DNA of 64,000 nucleotides from Streptosporangium sandarakinum (GTDB lineage: Bacteria > Actinomycetota > Actinomycetes > Streptosporangiales > Streptosporangiaceae). Numbering within the stretch: the stretch's first letter is position 1; every line of letters starts with the position of its first letter. The notes under the pieces were generated by a model. The model was given only the letters and a program-made list of their open reading frames with translations. It ran no database searches and was not told where the DNA came from. Both the position numbers and the translations under genes were made by a program. The stretch spans positions 1 to 64,000 of the forward strand of contig NZ_JACCCO010000004.1 of the NCBI RefSeq assembly GCF_013409935.1, written 5' to 3'. This document shows, in pieces, positions 53,370 to 62,906 of the stretch.

Positions 53370-53837
53370 TCACCAGCGGGACGCGCGGATGAGCGCCGCC
53401 GCGGTGTTGATCCGCGGTGCCAGCGGCGCGTCGGGGATGGTGAACGTCAACTCGTCGATGTAGGCCGCATCCTCCCCCGCCTTGGAGGTGGTGTCCTTGG
53501 AGTAGCGGAACAGCAGCGTGTTGCCCGCTGAGACGGGGAACACCGGCGACTGCGTCCACTCCACCTCACCGGACGCCTTCACCTCGGTTTTCTCGACGCC
53601 GTTGATGAAGAACTGGAAGGTGTCGTAGGTCGCTTCCGATGACACCCGGTACCAGAACTGCACCGCGGTCGCCGTGGCGGGCACGGTCACCGTCGCTTCG
53701 CTCTTGTCACCGTCAGTGATGGTTTTGCTCCGAAGGCACCCGGCGCCCTGGTAGGGGGTGATGGTGCTGCGCGCCCAGGTGCCGGTCACGCTCACCACGT
53801 AAGTGGTGTCGTCGAAGTCCTCGACCAGCGCGCCCAT
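53370..53837 (-). CDS. tail-associated beta-sandwich protein
   Basis: A 155-residue protein, MGALVEDFDDTTYVVSVTGT. Beta-rich jelly-roll-like pattern (VQFWYRVSSEATYDTFQFFI, FRYSKDTTSKAGEDAAYIDE), similar to carbohydrate-binding modules. It overlaps the upstream gene by one base and is followed within 7 nt by the FN3/Dit gene. A likely adsorption accessory. That is inference. Confidence 0.65.
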   Translation of the reverse strand: MGALVEDFDDTTYVVSVTGTWARSTITPYQGAGCLRSKTITDGDKSEATVTVPATATAVQFWYRVSSEATYDTFQFFINGVEKTEVKASGEVEWTQSPVFPVSAGNTLLFRYSKDTTSKAGEDAAYIDELTFTIPDAPLAPRINTAAALIRASRW

Positions 53838-54307
53838 CAGTGGCCCTCACGCCAGTACAGCTGCGCGGTCACATCCACCGTGGCGGCCGCGACGACCACG
53901 ACGGCCAGCCAACCGCCCGGCGCGACGATCACCTCATCGCCCAGCGGAATGAACTCGCCCATCCCGGACTGCGGGTGGAGCCGCTGTGCCGACCAGATGT
54001 CACCCAACGTCGGCTCTGTCGCCCAGGCCGCGGCCGGACCCTTCACCGCGGTCATCGCCGAGTCCGGGCTGGACGGGTCGAGCTTGGCGACCGGCACGTT
54101 GACGCCGCCGGCGCCGGCGGTGCTCTGCCGGGCGATGAGCGTCCGCACCGGCTGCGCCGTACTGGCGGTGCCCCGGTACGACACCCGGTAGCCATAGATC
54201 GCGATCCGGTGCGACGCGGGATTCGTCGCAGGGTTGGTGATCTGCAGGATCGTCTTCGACGCGGTGCCGGATGCGACATCGTCGGCGCTCGCGGTGTATC
54301 TGGCCAT
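53837..54307 (-). CDS. tail-associated structural protein
   Basis: A 156-residue protein, MARYTASADDVASGTASKTI, beta-rich (HRIAIYGYRVSYRGTASTAQ, VIVAPGGWLAVVVVAAATVD). It resembles small decoration or tail-fibre proteins of siphoviruses. It lies between the two Dit/FN3 paralogues in the leftward tail module. Confidence 0.6.
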   Translation of the reverse strand: MARYTASADDVASGTASKTILQITNPATNPASHRIAIYGYRVSYRGTASTAQPVRTLIARQSTAGAGGVNVPVAKLDPSSPDSAMTAVKGPAAAWATEPTLGDIWSAQRLHPQSGMGEFIPLGDEVIVAPGGWLAVVVVAAATVDVTAQLYWREGH

Positions 54308-54376
54308 ACCCCCACCCACTTCCTCAGCTCAGCGGGGCGGAGTATGCCGCCCGCCGCCGCTAACGTCGCCGCCCCG

Positions 54377-56617
54377 TCACCGCCAGGCGTCCCACGCCTG
54401 GATCACCATCCGCGGGTGGCCGACCTCCCCAGCCACCGCCTCCCCGGCCAACGTGATCGTGTTGGGCCCGTTCTGCAGTGCGAACCGCGCCGGGAAACTC
54501 CCCAGCACTCCCCGGCCGGGCCGCGGCTCGGGGTAGACGTCCGGCGGCACGTACGCCAACACCATCCGCGTCGCCAGATCGATGTCGAGGCTGTAGCGGG
54601 AGTCAGCCGGCAGCACCGTGCCGGGCTTGGACCGGATGACCAGCCCGGTCTCCTCATGGGTGAGAGTGAAGTTCCGGATGGGCCCCCACAGGCGGATCCG
54701 CGCAGGAATCCACCGGTAGTCGCCGCTCATGAACACCTGTGCTGACACCGACCCCGGCAGCGTCTCGATCGCCGCCTCGGTGTAGAGGGGCCGCACCGCC
54801 GTACGCCGCGGATCCGGCGCCAGCAGCGGCACCGCCCACCCGAACGCCGTCGAACCCTGGTCGGTGATCTCCACCTGCCCGGCCAGGCGGACCCGCACCT
54901 GCCGGGTCAGCCCCACCTCCTGCACCCGCAGCGTGCCGAGCTGCCGCGGGTACAGCGCCGCGGTGATCCGCTCCTGCGCCGCGAGCATCGCGGCCCGGGA
55001 CGGCGCGACCGCCACCCCCTCCAACGTGATCATCCGCGCGCCGAACGTGCCCGGCCCGGAAAACCCGCCGTCCGCCGAATCGGACTCCGCGTCCAACGGC
55101 AGCACCCCCGCGGTGGACGACCACCCCTCCTCAGACTCCACGACCCAGTCGACGCCGTGGGCATCGCGGGCGTTGCCCGTCCACCCCTCCAGCCGGTACA
55201 CCGGCGTCGCGATCGCCACCCAGTCCGCCGGCCGCGTCGTCACCTCCACCTCGACGGTGGGGCCGCGGCCGCCGCCGTCGTCGACGGCCCGCACCCCCAC
55301 CAGGTAGGTGCTCTCGGGGTCCAACCCCTCAACGACGTAGCCCAGCGTCGCCGTGGCGCCGGTCACCTCCCCATCGAGCAGCACCTCATAGCGGGCGATG
55401 CCCAGATCGTCGGTGGCCGGCCGCCACGCCAGCGTCACCTCCTCCACCCCCGGGGTGGCGGTCACCCCGGGCGGCGCGCCGGGCAGGTTGTCGGCCAGCG
55501 TGGTGAACGGCAGCGTGACGACGGGGGAGCGGTTGCCCGAGGTGTCCACCGCATCCACCCCGGCGACGTACGCGCGGCCACGCCCGAGCCCGTCGAACAC
55601 ATACGTCAGCTCCGGCTGCTCAGCCTTCTTCACCCCGTCGAGGTACAGGCCGTACCCGGCCAGCGCCACGTCGTCGGATGCGGCGTCCCATGCGATCGTG
55701 GCGCTGGTGTGCGCCACCTCGACCAGCCGCAGCCCCTCCGGCGTGGTGGGCGCCGCGAGGTCGGTGACGGCGAGCACGGTGATCGTTGACCGTGGCGACC
55801 GGTTGCCCGCCGCGTCCCGCGCGTCGACCCCGATCTCGTAGGTCTGACCCTTCGTCAGGCCGGTGAAGGTGTACGCCCGCCCGGCCTGCTCTGCCTTGCG
55901 CACCCCGTCGAGGTACAGGCCGTAGCCGGTGACGCCGACGTTGTCGGATGCGGCGTCCCACGCGATGGCCGCGGAGGTGTCGGTCACCGCCGTGGTGTGC
56001 AGGCCGGGCGGCATGCTCGGAGCCTCAGGGTCCACGACGCCGAACCCCGCCAGTGCAACCCCGGTGAAGCCGCTGCTGAAGTAGGTGCCCTTGTAGGTGC
56101 GCTGCCCGGCCGCGCCGAGCGCCGCCCCGTAGAACTGGGCTCGTACCTGCGTGGTCGAAAACCCGCCGACGTCCATGGCTTTGCCCAGCGTCGGCGTCCA
56201 AGAGCCGTTCGCGTCGGCCGGGGGGATCCGCCCCTCGGCGGCGAAGATGTAGCCCTGCGCGGCGGGCACCGTGACCCTGGCCAGGCTGATGCTGGAGCCG
56301 TTGACGTAGCCCGACGTCGAAAACAGCACATCCGGGCAGTCGTCACGTTCCTCGGCGTAGAGGATGACCGCGCCGAGCCCATTGGTGTCGGCCACCTCGA
56401 TCGAGGTCTCCGAACCGTCTGCGATCTTGCTGTAGACCGACACCTGCGCGTACCCGAAGTCTTCGGCCACCAGCGCATACCCCGAAGGGTCCGCCACCCC
56501 GAACAGGGACACCACGCCGACGATCAGCCGGTTGCCCGGCTTCGGCGCCTGCGGGAACACCACCTCATAGGAGTCCTCATACTCCCCGAGCGTGTAGCGC
56601 TGCCAGATACGCCCCAT
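54377..56617 (-). CDS. distal tail (Dit)-like protein with three FN3 domains
   Basis: A 746-residue protein. An N-terminal 200-residue beta domain (GRIWQRYTLGEYEDSYEVVF) is followed by three FN3 domains (from SMPPGLHTTAVTD, TTPEGLRLVEVAH and APPGVTATPGVEE). The C-terminal domain ends VIQAWDAWR, with FGARMITLEGVAVAPSRAAM and PRQLGTLRVQEVGLTRQVRV, closely related to 51360-53363. It follows the tape measure gene by 13 nt, the canonical place of the Dit protein. Confidence 0.85.
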   Translation of the reverse strand: MGRIWQRYTLGEYEDSYEVVFPQAPKPGNRLIVGVVSLFGVADPSGYALVAEDFGYAQVSVYSKIADGSETSIEVADTNGLGAVILYAEERDDCPDVLFSTSGYVNGSSISLARVTVPAAQGYIFAAEGRIPPADANGSWTPTLGKAMDVGGFSTTQVRAQFYGAALGAAGQRTYKGTYFSSGFTGVALAGFGVVDPEAPSMPPGLHTTAVTDTSAAIAWDAASDNVGVTGYGLYLDGVRKAEQAGRAYTFTGLTKGQTYEIGVDARDAAGNRSPRSTITVLAVTDLAAPTTPEGLRLVEVAHTSATIAWDAASDDVALAGYGLYLDGVKKAEQPELTYVFDGLGRGRAYVAGVDAVDTSGNRSPVVTLPFTTLADNLPGAPPGVTATPGVEEVTLAWRPATDDLGIARYEVLLDGEVTGATATLGYVVEGLDPESTYLVGVRAVDDGGGRGPTVEVEVTTRPADWVAIATPVYRLEGWTGNARDAHGVDWVVESEEGWSSTAGVLPLDAESDSADGGFSGPGTFGARMITLEGVAVAPSRAAMLAAQERITAALYPRQLGTLRVQEVGLTRQVRVRLAGQVEITDQGSTAFGWAVPLLAPDPRRTAVRPLYTEAAIETLPGSVSAQVFMSGDYRWIPARIRLWGPIRNFTLTHEETGLVIRSKPGTVLPADSRYSLDIDLATRMVLAYVPPDVYPEPRPGRGVLGSFPARFALQNGPNTITLAGEAVAGEVGHPRMVIQAWDAWR

Positions 56618-56630
56618 ACCCGCCCCCTCC

Positions 56631-59600
56631 TCAGCGGATCAGCGCACCGAGCCGCCGCGCGGCCGTGGTGCCGATCGTGTATTCGTCCTGGCCCGGCTGC
56701 GGGTAGACGTTCACCGTCGCCGACCCCCCACCGCCGGAGTTCTCCCGCGAGACGGTGGGACGGGGCCGCGCCGCCGACCGCGACGTCTGATACAGCTCCG
56801 CCGAGCTCGCCCCAACCACGCCGCCACCGGCGAACCGGGTCAGCCGGCCGCGCCGCGCCGCGTCGTTGACGGCGTTGATCCACTCGGTGCCGAGCCACCG
56901 CGCCGCTTCAGGCCTCAGCCACGCCTCACCCGGCGATACCGCGGCGAGCATCGTGTCGCGGCCCGGCGCATACCCCGGCAGCACGCCGTACCCCTCAGCG
57001 GTGACCAGGCCGCCGCGCGCGTACGCCTTCCTCGGCGGGTTGTTCCCCCCGGCGCCGCCGCCGCGGAACCAGCCGATCACCCCATCGATCAGCGCCCCCG
57101 GGAACGCGCCGATCATCTGCTGCCACCCCGTCTTCGTCCCCGCGCCGGCCCGGGCGGCCGTCTTCAACGGTGTGAGGACCCTCTCCGCGAGGTACGCGGC
57201 GCCCTTCTTGAACCAGTCCGCCCAGGAGTCGCCGTCGCCCTTCTTCGCGACGCCGCCGCCGGCGAACCGGGGCAGCGATCCGCGGCGCGCCGCGGAGTTG
57301 ACGGCGTTGATCCACCCCGACCCCAGCCACCGCGCCGCTTCCGGCCTCAGCCACGCCTCCCCGGGGGAGACGGCGGCGAGCATCGTGTCGCGGCCGGGCG
57401 CGTACCCCGGCAGCACGCCGTAGGAGCCGCCCGGGACGATGCCGCCGCGGGCGAACCCGAGGTTCACGGTCGGCAACCGGCCCAACCCGACCCGGTCGGC
57501 CAGCCAGTTCCACGCTGCGGCGATGCCCTTGTTGTAGATCGTTTCGACGACGAACTTGATCGGCACCTTCGCGACCGCCGACAGGCCCTCCCAGATTTTG
57601 CCGATCGCGGCGACACCGGCCTTGAAGCCGTCCGGCAGGGTCTTCGTCACGAACGTCCACAGCGCCGACAGGGCGGGCTTGATCAGCTTCTCCCAGGCCG
57701 TGCGGATCGCGCCGGAGATGTTCTCCCACGAGGGCTTCACCACGGCCGTCCACAGCGCTTGCAGGGTCGGCCACAGGTTGTTCTTCAAGAACCCCCACAG
57801 CGCCGACAGGGCGGGCTTGATCACGCCCTCCCAGGCCGTGCGGATCGCCGCGGAGATGTTGTTCCACGTCGGCTGAACCACGGTCGTCCAGAACCCTTGG
57901 ACGGCCGGCCACAGGGTGTTCTTCAAGAACCCCCACAGCGCGGTCAGCGCAGGCTTGATCACGTTGTTCCACGCGACCTGGAACGCCGTGGAGATGGCCC
58001 GCCACGCGGTGTCCACGGCGGTGCGGAACCACTCGATGTTGTTGTAGGCGTACAGCACCCCGGCGACCAGCGCGGCGATCGCCAGGACCACCAGAGCGAT
58101 GGGGTTGGCGTTCAGGGCAGCGTTCAGCAGCCACTGCACCGCCGTCCACGCCGCCGTCGCCGCCCGCACCGCGCCGGTCGCGATCGCCATGACGCCCTGC
58201 TTGATCGCCGCGCCGCTGGCCTGCAACGCCACCGCGCCGTAGGCCAGAGCGAGCTTGCCGACGTCGAGCGCGGCCGTCGCGGCGGCCTTGCCGTACTGGC
58301 CGACCTTCGCCGCGCCCGCCTTGGCCAGGTCCACACCCTTGCCCGCGCCGGCCGCGGCCGCGCTGCCCAGCGCGGAGGCGGCGTTGCCGACCTTGCCCGC
58401 GACCGTGCTGCCCGCCTTCGCAGCCGCTCCACCAGCCGACGACAGTAGCTCCGCCGGGTTGATCTTCGAGAACCACGACGCCGGGTTGATCTTCGTCTTG
58501 ACCTTGCCGACCAGGTCCGCCGGGTTGATCTTCGAAAACAGCGTCGAGGGCTTCAGCTTGCCGAACGCCGTCTTCACCTTCGTGGCCAGACTGCCGGCGA
58601 AAACGTCGAGCGCGTTCGACTGGACCATCGAGGTGACCGCGTCCTTCAACGCGTTGCCAGCCTTCGCTGCGGCCCCACCGGCCGTCTTGGCGCCCTGGCC
58701 GACCGCCTGCCCGGCCTTGCCCGCCTTGGTGTCGCGGCCCTTGCCTCCCAGACCGCCGAGGAAGTCCCCCGCGGCGACGCCGGCCTTGACCGCCGCGCCC
58801 GGCGCCTTCAACGCCAGCCCCATCAGCTTGACGGCCGCGCCGAGACCACCGAACTTCGCCACGACGGCCAGAAGCGCCCCCAGCGGCCCCACCACCGACA
58901 AGATCGCCCCGCCGACGTCGCTGCCGGCGACATCCCGCAGGACCTCCACGACGCTGCGCAGCACGCCGAGCGTGCCCGCCAGCGTGGCCGGGTCGAGGTT
59001 GAGGGTCAGGTCCTTGGCCAGCCCGCCCAGGTCCTTGAACAGGCCGCCGAGCTCCCGCATCACCGGCACCAGGGAGTCGAAGAACCTCTGCGCCTTGGCC
59101 TGCGTCGCGGGGTCCGCGGCCCAGCGGGCGAACCGCTCAGCGCCTTGCGCCAGGTCCTCCATCATCGTGTTGCCGGACGGCGCGGCCGCCTTGCCGAGCG
59201 ACATCAGCCCGAGCGTGAGGTTCTTCAGCAGCCGCCAGAGCTTGGAAGCGGCCTCCCACGCCCGCTCGAACCAGTCCTCCATGGACCCGTCGGCGCGGTT
59301 GGCCGACATCAGCTCCGCGAACCGCTGTGCGGCCTTCGCGGTCATGTCGGCGAACTTCACGACGAACGGCGACAGCACCACGAACACGTCGGTCAGGCCC
59401 TTGAACGCCGACGTGCCGGCCTTGCCGAACAGGGCCAGCGCCTGGTTGTTACGGCCCATGATCTGCGTCAGGTCAGCGTTGAAGGACTTGCCGCCGAAGA
59501 ACTCCCCCCACTCCTTGGCGATGCCGCCCAGGGCGGAGCCGGTGATGGCGAGGTTGCCGCGCAGCGTGGCCAGCAGCGGCATCGCCGCCTGCACCCCGGC

Positions 59601-61382
59601 CTGTAGGCCCGGCGCGAGTGCTTCCTGCGTCGCTTCCCGGATCCGCGTCAGCTCCGGCCGGACGGTGTTGTGCAGGAACAGCACGAACGCCCGCATCGAT
59701 GGGGTGAGCTTGGCCAGGGCCTCGGCGACCGGGTCCCGGCCACCGCCGCCGCCGGTGGGGGCGGCGGCGGCCTTCTTTGCGGCTTCCTGCTCCTTCTTCG
59801 CCTTCTCCAGCGCGAGCCGTGCGTCGGCGGCGGATTCGCGGGCGTTGCGCTGGGAGCGTCGGGCCCGCTCCAGTGCTTCCTCTGCGTCGCGTACCCGACG
59901 TTTCGCGTCGATGATCGCCTCGTCGGCCGCCGCGATCCGCCGAGCGCCCTCCTCGGCTTCCCGGGCCGCGGCTTTGCGTGCGTCGGCGATGGCACGCTCG
60001 GAGTCCAAGATCCTTTCCTGTGCGGCCGCCAGGCGTTCCTGGGCGGCCTGCACCTCCTTGGATCCCTCGACGCCGCGGGCGTCGGCGTCGGCCTTCTCCT
60101 CCCGCAGGTCGCCGTTGCGTTCCTTGACCTCTTCCAGCCGTTGCAACGCCTGACGGTAGGCAAGATCAGCTTCGCGTTTGTCCAGGTCAGACGCGAACGG
60201 GTCCTTCATGACCTTCTGCAGGCGCTCCTTGGCCCGCTCGATGCCGATCTGCGCCGACTCCTCATCCAGCGCCCCACCCTTGACCGCCAGCGCAAGGTCT
60301 TCCAATCGCTCCTTGGCGGCCTTGCGGGCCTCGTTCAGCCCTTCCTGCGCCGCCTGGGACGCCTTGACCGCCGCGGCGTAGGAACGTTCGGCGTCCGCGA
60401 CGCGACGGGCGGACCGCTCAGCAGCGTCCGCGACGGACTCGGCGACCCGGCCAGCGTTCTCCCGCGCGGTCTGCACCCCTTTGACCGCCTCGGCGACGCG
60501 TTCCTCGGCGTCGCGGACGGCGCGGTTGGAGTCGATCACCGCCTCGCGGCTGTTGCGCACCTGCCGTTCGGCCTGCTTGATCCGCTCCGCCGCCTGCTCG
60601 ACCCGCTGAGCCGCGGCTTCCCGGGCGGCGGCCGCCGCCCCCGCTGACGCGCCCGACTGCTGGTCAGCCTGCGACAGCGCCCCCAGCGCGGTACCGACGC
60701 CCTTCAACCCGACGAAGAGACCCGCCAACCCCTGCACGGCCGCACCGGCGGCCGCCGGAAGGACCGCGAGCGCCCCGGCCGCCTGTCCGGCCGCCGACAC
60801 CAGTCCGAACAGGCCGGCGCCGAGCTGCCCCACCGACGCGACCAGGAACCCGATGCCCGCCGCGATGGTGGGGATCGTCGCGAGTTTCGCCGTGACGTCC
60901 GCGACCTTCGACAGGTCCGGCATGTCGATCTTGAATGGCAGAGTGACCGGCCGGTCCCGCTGGTCCCGGCGGAACCTATCGGCTTCCTCCCGCGCCGGAT
61001 CCGCGTCCGCCCCGACCTCCACCGTGGCCGCGGCCGCCCGCGCGGCGTCATCGACGTCGGCGCGTAGCTGCCCCTCGTCGACCTCGGCGGTGAAACGGAT
61101 CCGCACATCGCTGCGGGAGACCCCGTCGAGGTCACGGCGCAGCTGCGACCGGTCCACGGTCGCCCGCAGTCGGACCTCGGCCTGCCGCTCCGCCGCCCGG
61201 GCGGCCGCGTCGGCTGTCGCCGCGACCCGCCGCGCGTCGATCTCCGCCTGAAGCTTGGCCTTGACCGCCTTCGTCCGCCGGTCGATGTCCTTTTGCAGCC
61301 GCGCCTCGTTGATGTCCGACAGGTCCGCGACGACCTTGATGTCGATCCGGCCGCCGTCCAGGCCCCCCAGCCCGTCGTCCAT
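56631..61382 (-). CDS. tape measure protein
   Basis: A 1583-residue protein, the largest gene here. The first 560 residues contain long coiled coils (REAVIDSNRAVRDAEERVAE, ERILDSERAIADARKAAARE). The middle has hydrophobic helices (NPIALVVLAIAALVAGVLYA) followed by near-repeats (WGFLKNTLWPAVQGFWTTVV and WGFLKNNLWPTLQALWTAVV). The C-terminus carries two copies of a roughly 70-residue unit (YGVLPGYAPGRDTMLAAVSP). It sets tail length and helps DNA entry. No tail assembly chaperones or major tail protein lie directly upstream, where genes on the other strand begin. Confidence 0.92.
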   Translation of the reverse strand: MDDGLGGLDGGRIDIKVVADLSDINEARLQKDIDRRTKAVKAKLQAEIDARRVAATADAAARAAERQAEVRLRATVDRSQLRRDLDGVSRSDVRIRFTAEVDEGQLRADVDDAARAAAATVEVGADADPAREEADRFRRDQRDRPVTLPFKIDMPDLSKVADVTAKLATIPTIAAGIGFLVASVGQLGAGLFGLVSAAGQAAGALAVLPAAAGAAVQGLAGLFVGLKGVGTALGALSQADQQSGASAGAAAAAREAAAQRVEQAAERIKQAERQVRNSREAVIDSNRAVRDAEERVAEAVKGVQTARENAGRVAESVADAAERSARRVADAERSYAAAVKASQAAQEGLNEARKAAKERLEDLALAVKGGALDEESAQIGIERAKERLQKVMKDPFASDLDKREADLAYRQALQRLEEVKERNGDLREEKADADARGVEGSKEVQAAQERLAAAQERILDSERAIADARKAAAREAEEGARRIAAADEAIIDAKRRVRDAEEALERARRSQRNARESAADARLALEKAKKEQEAAKKAAAAPTGGGGGRDPVAEALAKLTPSMRAFVLFLHNTVRPELTRIREATQEALAPGLQAGVQAAMPLLATLRGNLAITGSALGGIAKEWGEFFGGKSFNADLTQIMGRNNQALALFGKAGTSAFKGLTDVFVVLSPFVVKFADMTAKAAQRFAELMSANRADGSMEDWFERAWEAASKLWRLLKNLTLGLMSLGKAAAPSGNTMMEDLAQGAERFARWAADPATQAKAQRFFDSLVPVMRELGGLFKDLGGLAKDLTLNLDPATLAGTLGVLRSVVEVLRDVAGSDVGGAILSVVGPLGALLAVVAKFGGLGAAVKLMGLALKAPGAAVKAGVAAGDFLGGLGGKGRDTKAGKAGQAVGQGAKTAGGAAAKAGNALKDAVTSMVQSNALDVFAGSLATKVKTAFGKLKPSTLFSKINPADLVGKVKTKINPASWFSKINPAELLSSAGGAAAKAGSTVAGKVGNAASALGSAAAAGAGKGVDLAKAGAAKVGQYGKAAATAALDVGKLALAYGAVALQASGAAIKQGVMAIATGAVRAATAAWTAVQWLLNAALNANPIALVVLAIAALVAGVLYAYNNIEWFRTAVDTAWRAISTAFQVAWNNVIKPALTALWGFLKNTLWPAVQGFWTTVVQPTWNNISAAIRTAWEGVIKPALSALWGFLKNNLWPTLQALWTAVVKPSWENISGAIRTAWEKLIKPALSALWTFVTKTLPDGFKAGVAAIGKIWEGLSAVAKVPIKFVVETIYNKGIAAAWNWLADRVGLGRLPTVNLGFARGGIVPGGSYGVLPGYAPGRDTMLAAVSPGEAWLRPEAARWLGSGWINAVNSAARRGSLPRFAGGGVAKKGDGDSWADWFKKGAAYLAERVLTPLKTAARAGAGTKTGWQQMIGAFPGALIDGVIGWFRGGGAGGNNPPRKAYARGGLVTAEGYGVLPGYAPGRDTMLAAVSPGEAWLRPEAARWLGTEWINAVNDAARRGRLTRFAGGGVVGASSAELYQTSRSAARPRPTVSRENSGGGGSATVNVYPQPGQDEYTIGTTAARRLGALIR

Positions 61383-61482
61383 GCGCCCTCACCCCCCGAT
61401 GAGCCGGGAGGAGGGTGGCGCAAACCAGGGCTTACGTCGCACGAGGCGACGCAAAGCCGCATCGCTGGCACCATCCGGGGCC

Positions 61483-61830
61483 ATGACTGCCGCGACCCTG
61501 CCCCTGCTGATCGAGCAGGGCGCGACCTTCGAGCACGAGCTCGACGTCGAAGACGACGGCGGCCCGGTCGTCCTGACCGGCTACGCCGCCCGCATGGACA
61601 TCCGGCCCTGCGCAGGGTCGGCGACGCTGCTACACCACCTGGACACCCGCGCCGGCGGAATCACCATCGACGGCCCGGCCGCGCGGATCACGCTGCTCAT
61701 CCCCTCCGCCGTCACCGCGACGTTCGCCTGGACCAGCGCCGTCTATGACCTGCTGCTCACCGCGCCCAGCGGCCGCGAGCAGTTCCTCATCGAGGGCCCG
61801 GTCACGGTGAAACCCGGGGTGACCCGGTGA
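61483..61830 (+). CDS. phage baseplate/fibre-associated protein
   Basis: 115 residues, MTAATLPLLIEQGATFEHEL, beta-rich (YAARMDIRPCAGSATLLHHL, AVTATFAWTSAVYDLLLTAP). Many phages carry such a small protein before fibre genes. It is divergent from the tape measure gene (100-nt gap) and its stop overlaps the next start (GTGA). Confidence 0.65.
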   Translation: MTAATLPLLIEQGATFEHELDVEDDGGPVVLTGYAARMDIRPCAGSATLLHHLDTRAGGITIDGPAARITLLIPSAVTATFAWTSAVYDLLLTAPSGREQFLIEGPVTVKPGVTR

Positions 61831-62168
61831 CCGATCCCGTGATCGTCCGCGTCACCGAGCAACGCACCATCATCCGCCTCACCACCCGGCCCACGACCGT
61901 CCGCGTCGGCGTGCCCGGCCTGCAAGGACCACCCGGCCCGGCGGGGGAGCGCGGCCCGGCCGGACCCGGCGGCGGCGGCTTCCACACCCACCACCAGGAC
62001 GTCCCGGCGAAGGAGTGGGCGATCCCCCACGACCTCGGCCGCCGCCCCGCCGTGGCCGTCGAGGACGTCGACGGCCACGAGATCGACGCGAACGTGTTCT
62101 GCCCGGACACCGCGACGGTGATTGTCACCCTCGGCGCGGCGACCGCCGGCCGAGCCCATCTCAGCTAA
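61827..62168 (+). CDS. short collagen-like tail fibre protein
   Basis: 113 residues. An N-terminal beta strand region leads into a short Gly-X-Y stretch (GLQGPPGPAGERGPAGPGGG), then a C-terminal head (AKEWAIPHDLGRRPAVAVED). Collagen-like segments trimerise phage fibres. The head domain resembles the end of the next protein. Coupled to the previous gene. Confidence 0.75.
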   Translation: MTDPVIVRVTEQRTIIRLTTRPTTVRVGVPGLQGPPGPAGERGPAGPGGGGFHTHHQDVPAKEWAIPHDLGRRPAVAVEDVDGHEIDANVFCPDTATVIVTLGAATAGRAHLS

Positions 62169-62179
62169 GGAGCGCCGTC

Positions 62180-62890
62180 ATGGCCGTGAAGAAGATGCTC
62201 GCCGGAGACTACGACTGGGGCGGCGGCAAGCTCACCAACGTGGGCGACGCGACCGCTGACACCGGCGTCCCCTCCTGGGGGCAGGTCAAGACCCTCATCA
62301 ACGGCGCGATCTCGTCCCTGGACTACAAGGGGTCGGTGCGGGTCGCCTCCACCGGCAACGTCCCGGTCGCCGCGGCGCCGGCCACCCTGGACGGCGTCAC
62401 CCTCGCCGCCGGCGACCGGCTACTCCTCAAAGACCAGACCGCGGCCGCCGAGAACGGCCTGTACGCCTTCGCCGCGGCTGGGCAGCCACTCACCCGCACC
62501 GCCGACGCAGACACCGGCACGGAGGTGACACCGGGCCTGTGGGTCACCGTCGAAGAGGGCACCATCCACGCCGACACCGCGTGGTGGATCACCACGGACG
62601 GCCCCATCACAGTCGGCACCACCAGCATCGTCTTCTCGCCGTTCCCGCTCACCTCCGGCGGCGGTGCGGCGAGCCACGAAGCCATCGGGCCCGCCGCCGC
62701 GGGCAACACCTGGACCATCACCCACGGCCTCGGCACCAAAGCCATCGTCGTGCAGGTGTGGGACGTGGCCACCAACGAGGAGGTGGACGTGAAGAAGGCC
62801 GCGACCACCGACAACACGGTGACCATCTCGGCCGGGGTGCCGCTCACGCAGAACGGCTACCGGGCCGTGATCATCGCCCACACCTCCTGA
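62180..62890 (+). CDS. tail fibre protein
   Basis: 236 residues. AVKKMLAGDYDWGGGKLTNV is a fibre-type start. DYKGSVRVASTGNVPVAAAP, GVTLAAGDRLLLKDQTAAAE and NGLYAFAAAGQPL match the repeat found in many phage fibres. The C-terminal head NTWTITHGLGTKAIVVQVWD is shared with the preceding collagen-like protein. Probably a receptor-contacting fibre. Confidence 0.8.
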   Translation: MAVKKMLAGDYDWGGGKLTNVGDATADTGVPSWGQVKTLINGAISSLDYKGSVRVASTGNVPVAAAPATLDGVTLAAGDRLLLKDQTAAAENGLYAFAAAGQPLTRTADADTGTEVTPGLWVTVEEGTIHADTAWWITTDGPITVGTTSIVFSPFPLTSGGGAASHEAIGPAAAGNTWTITHGLGTKAIVVQVWDVATNEEVDVKKAATTDNTVTISAGVPLTQNGYRAVIIAHTS

Positions 62891-62906
62891 ACCCGGGAGG
62901 TGTCCC

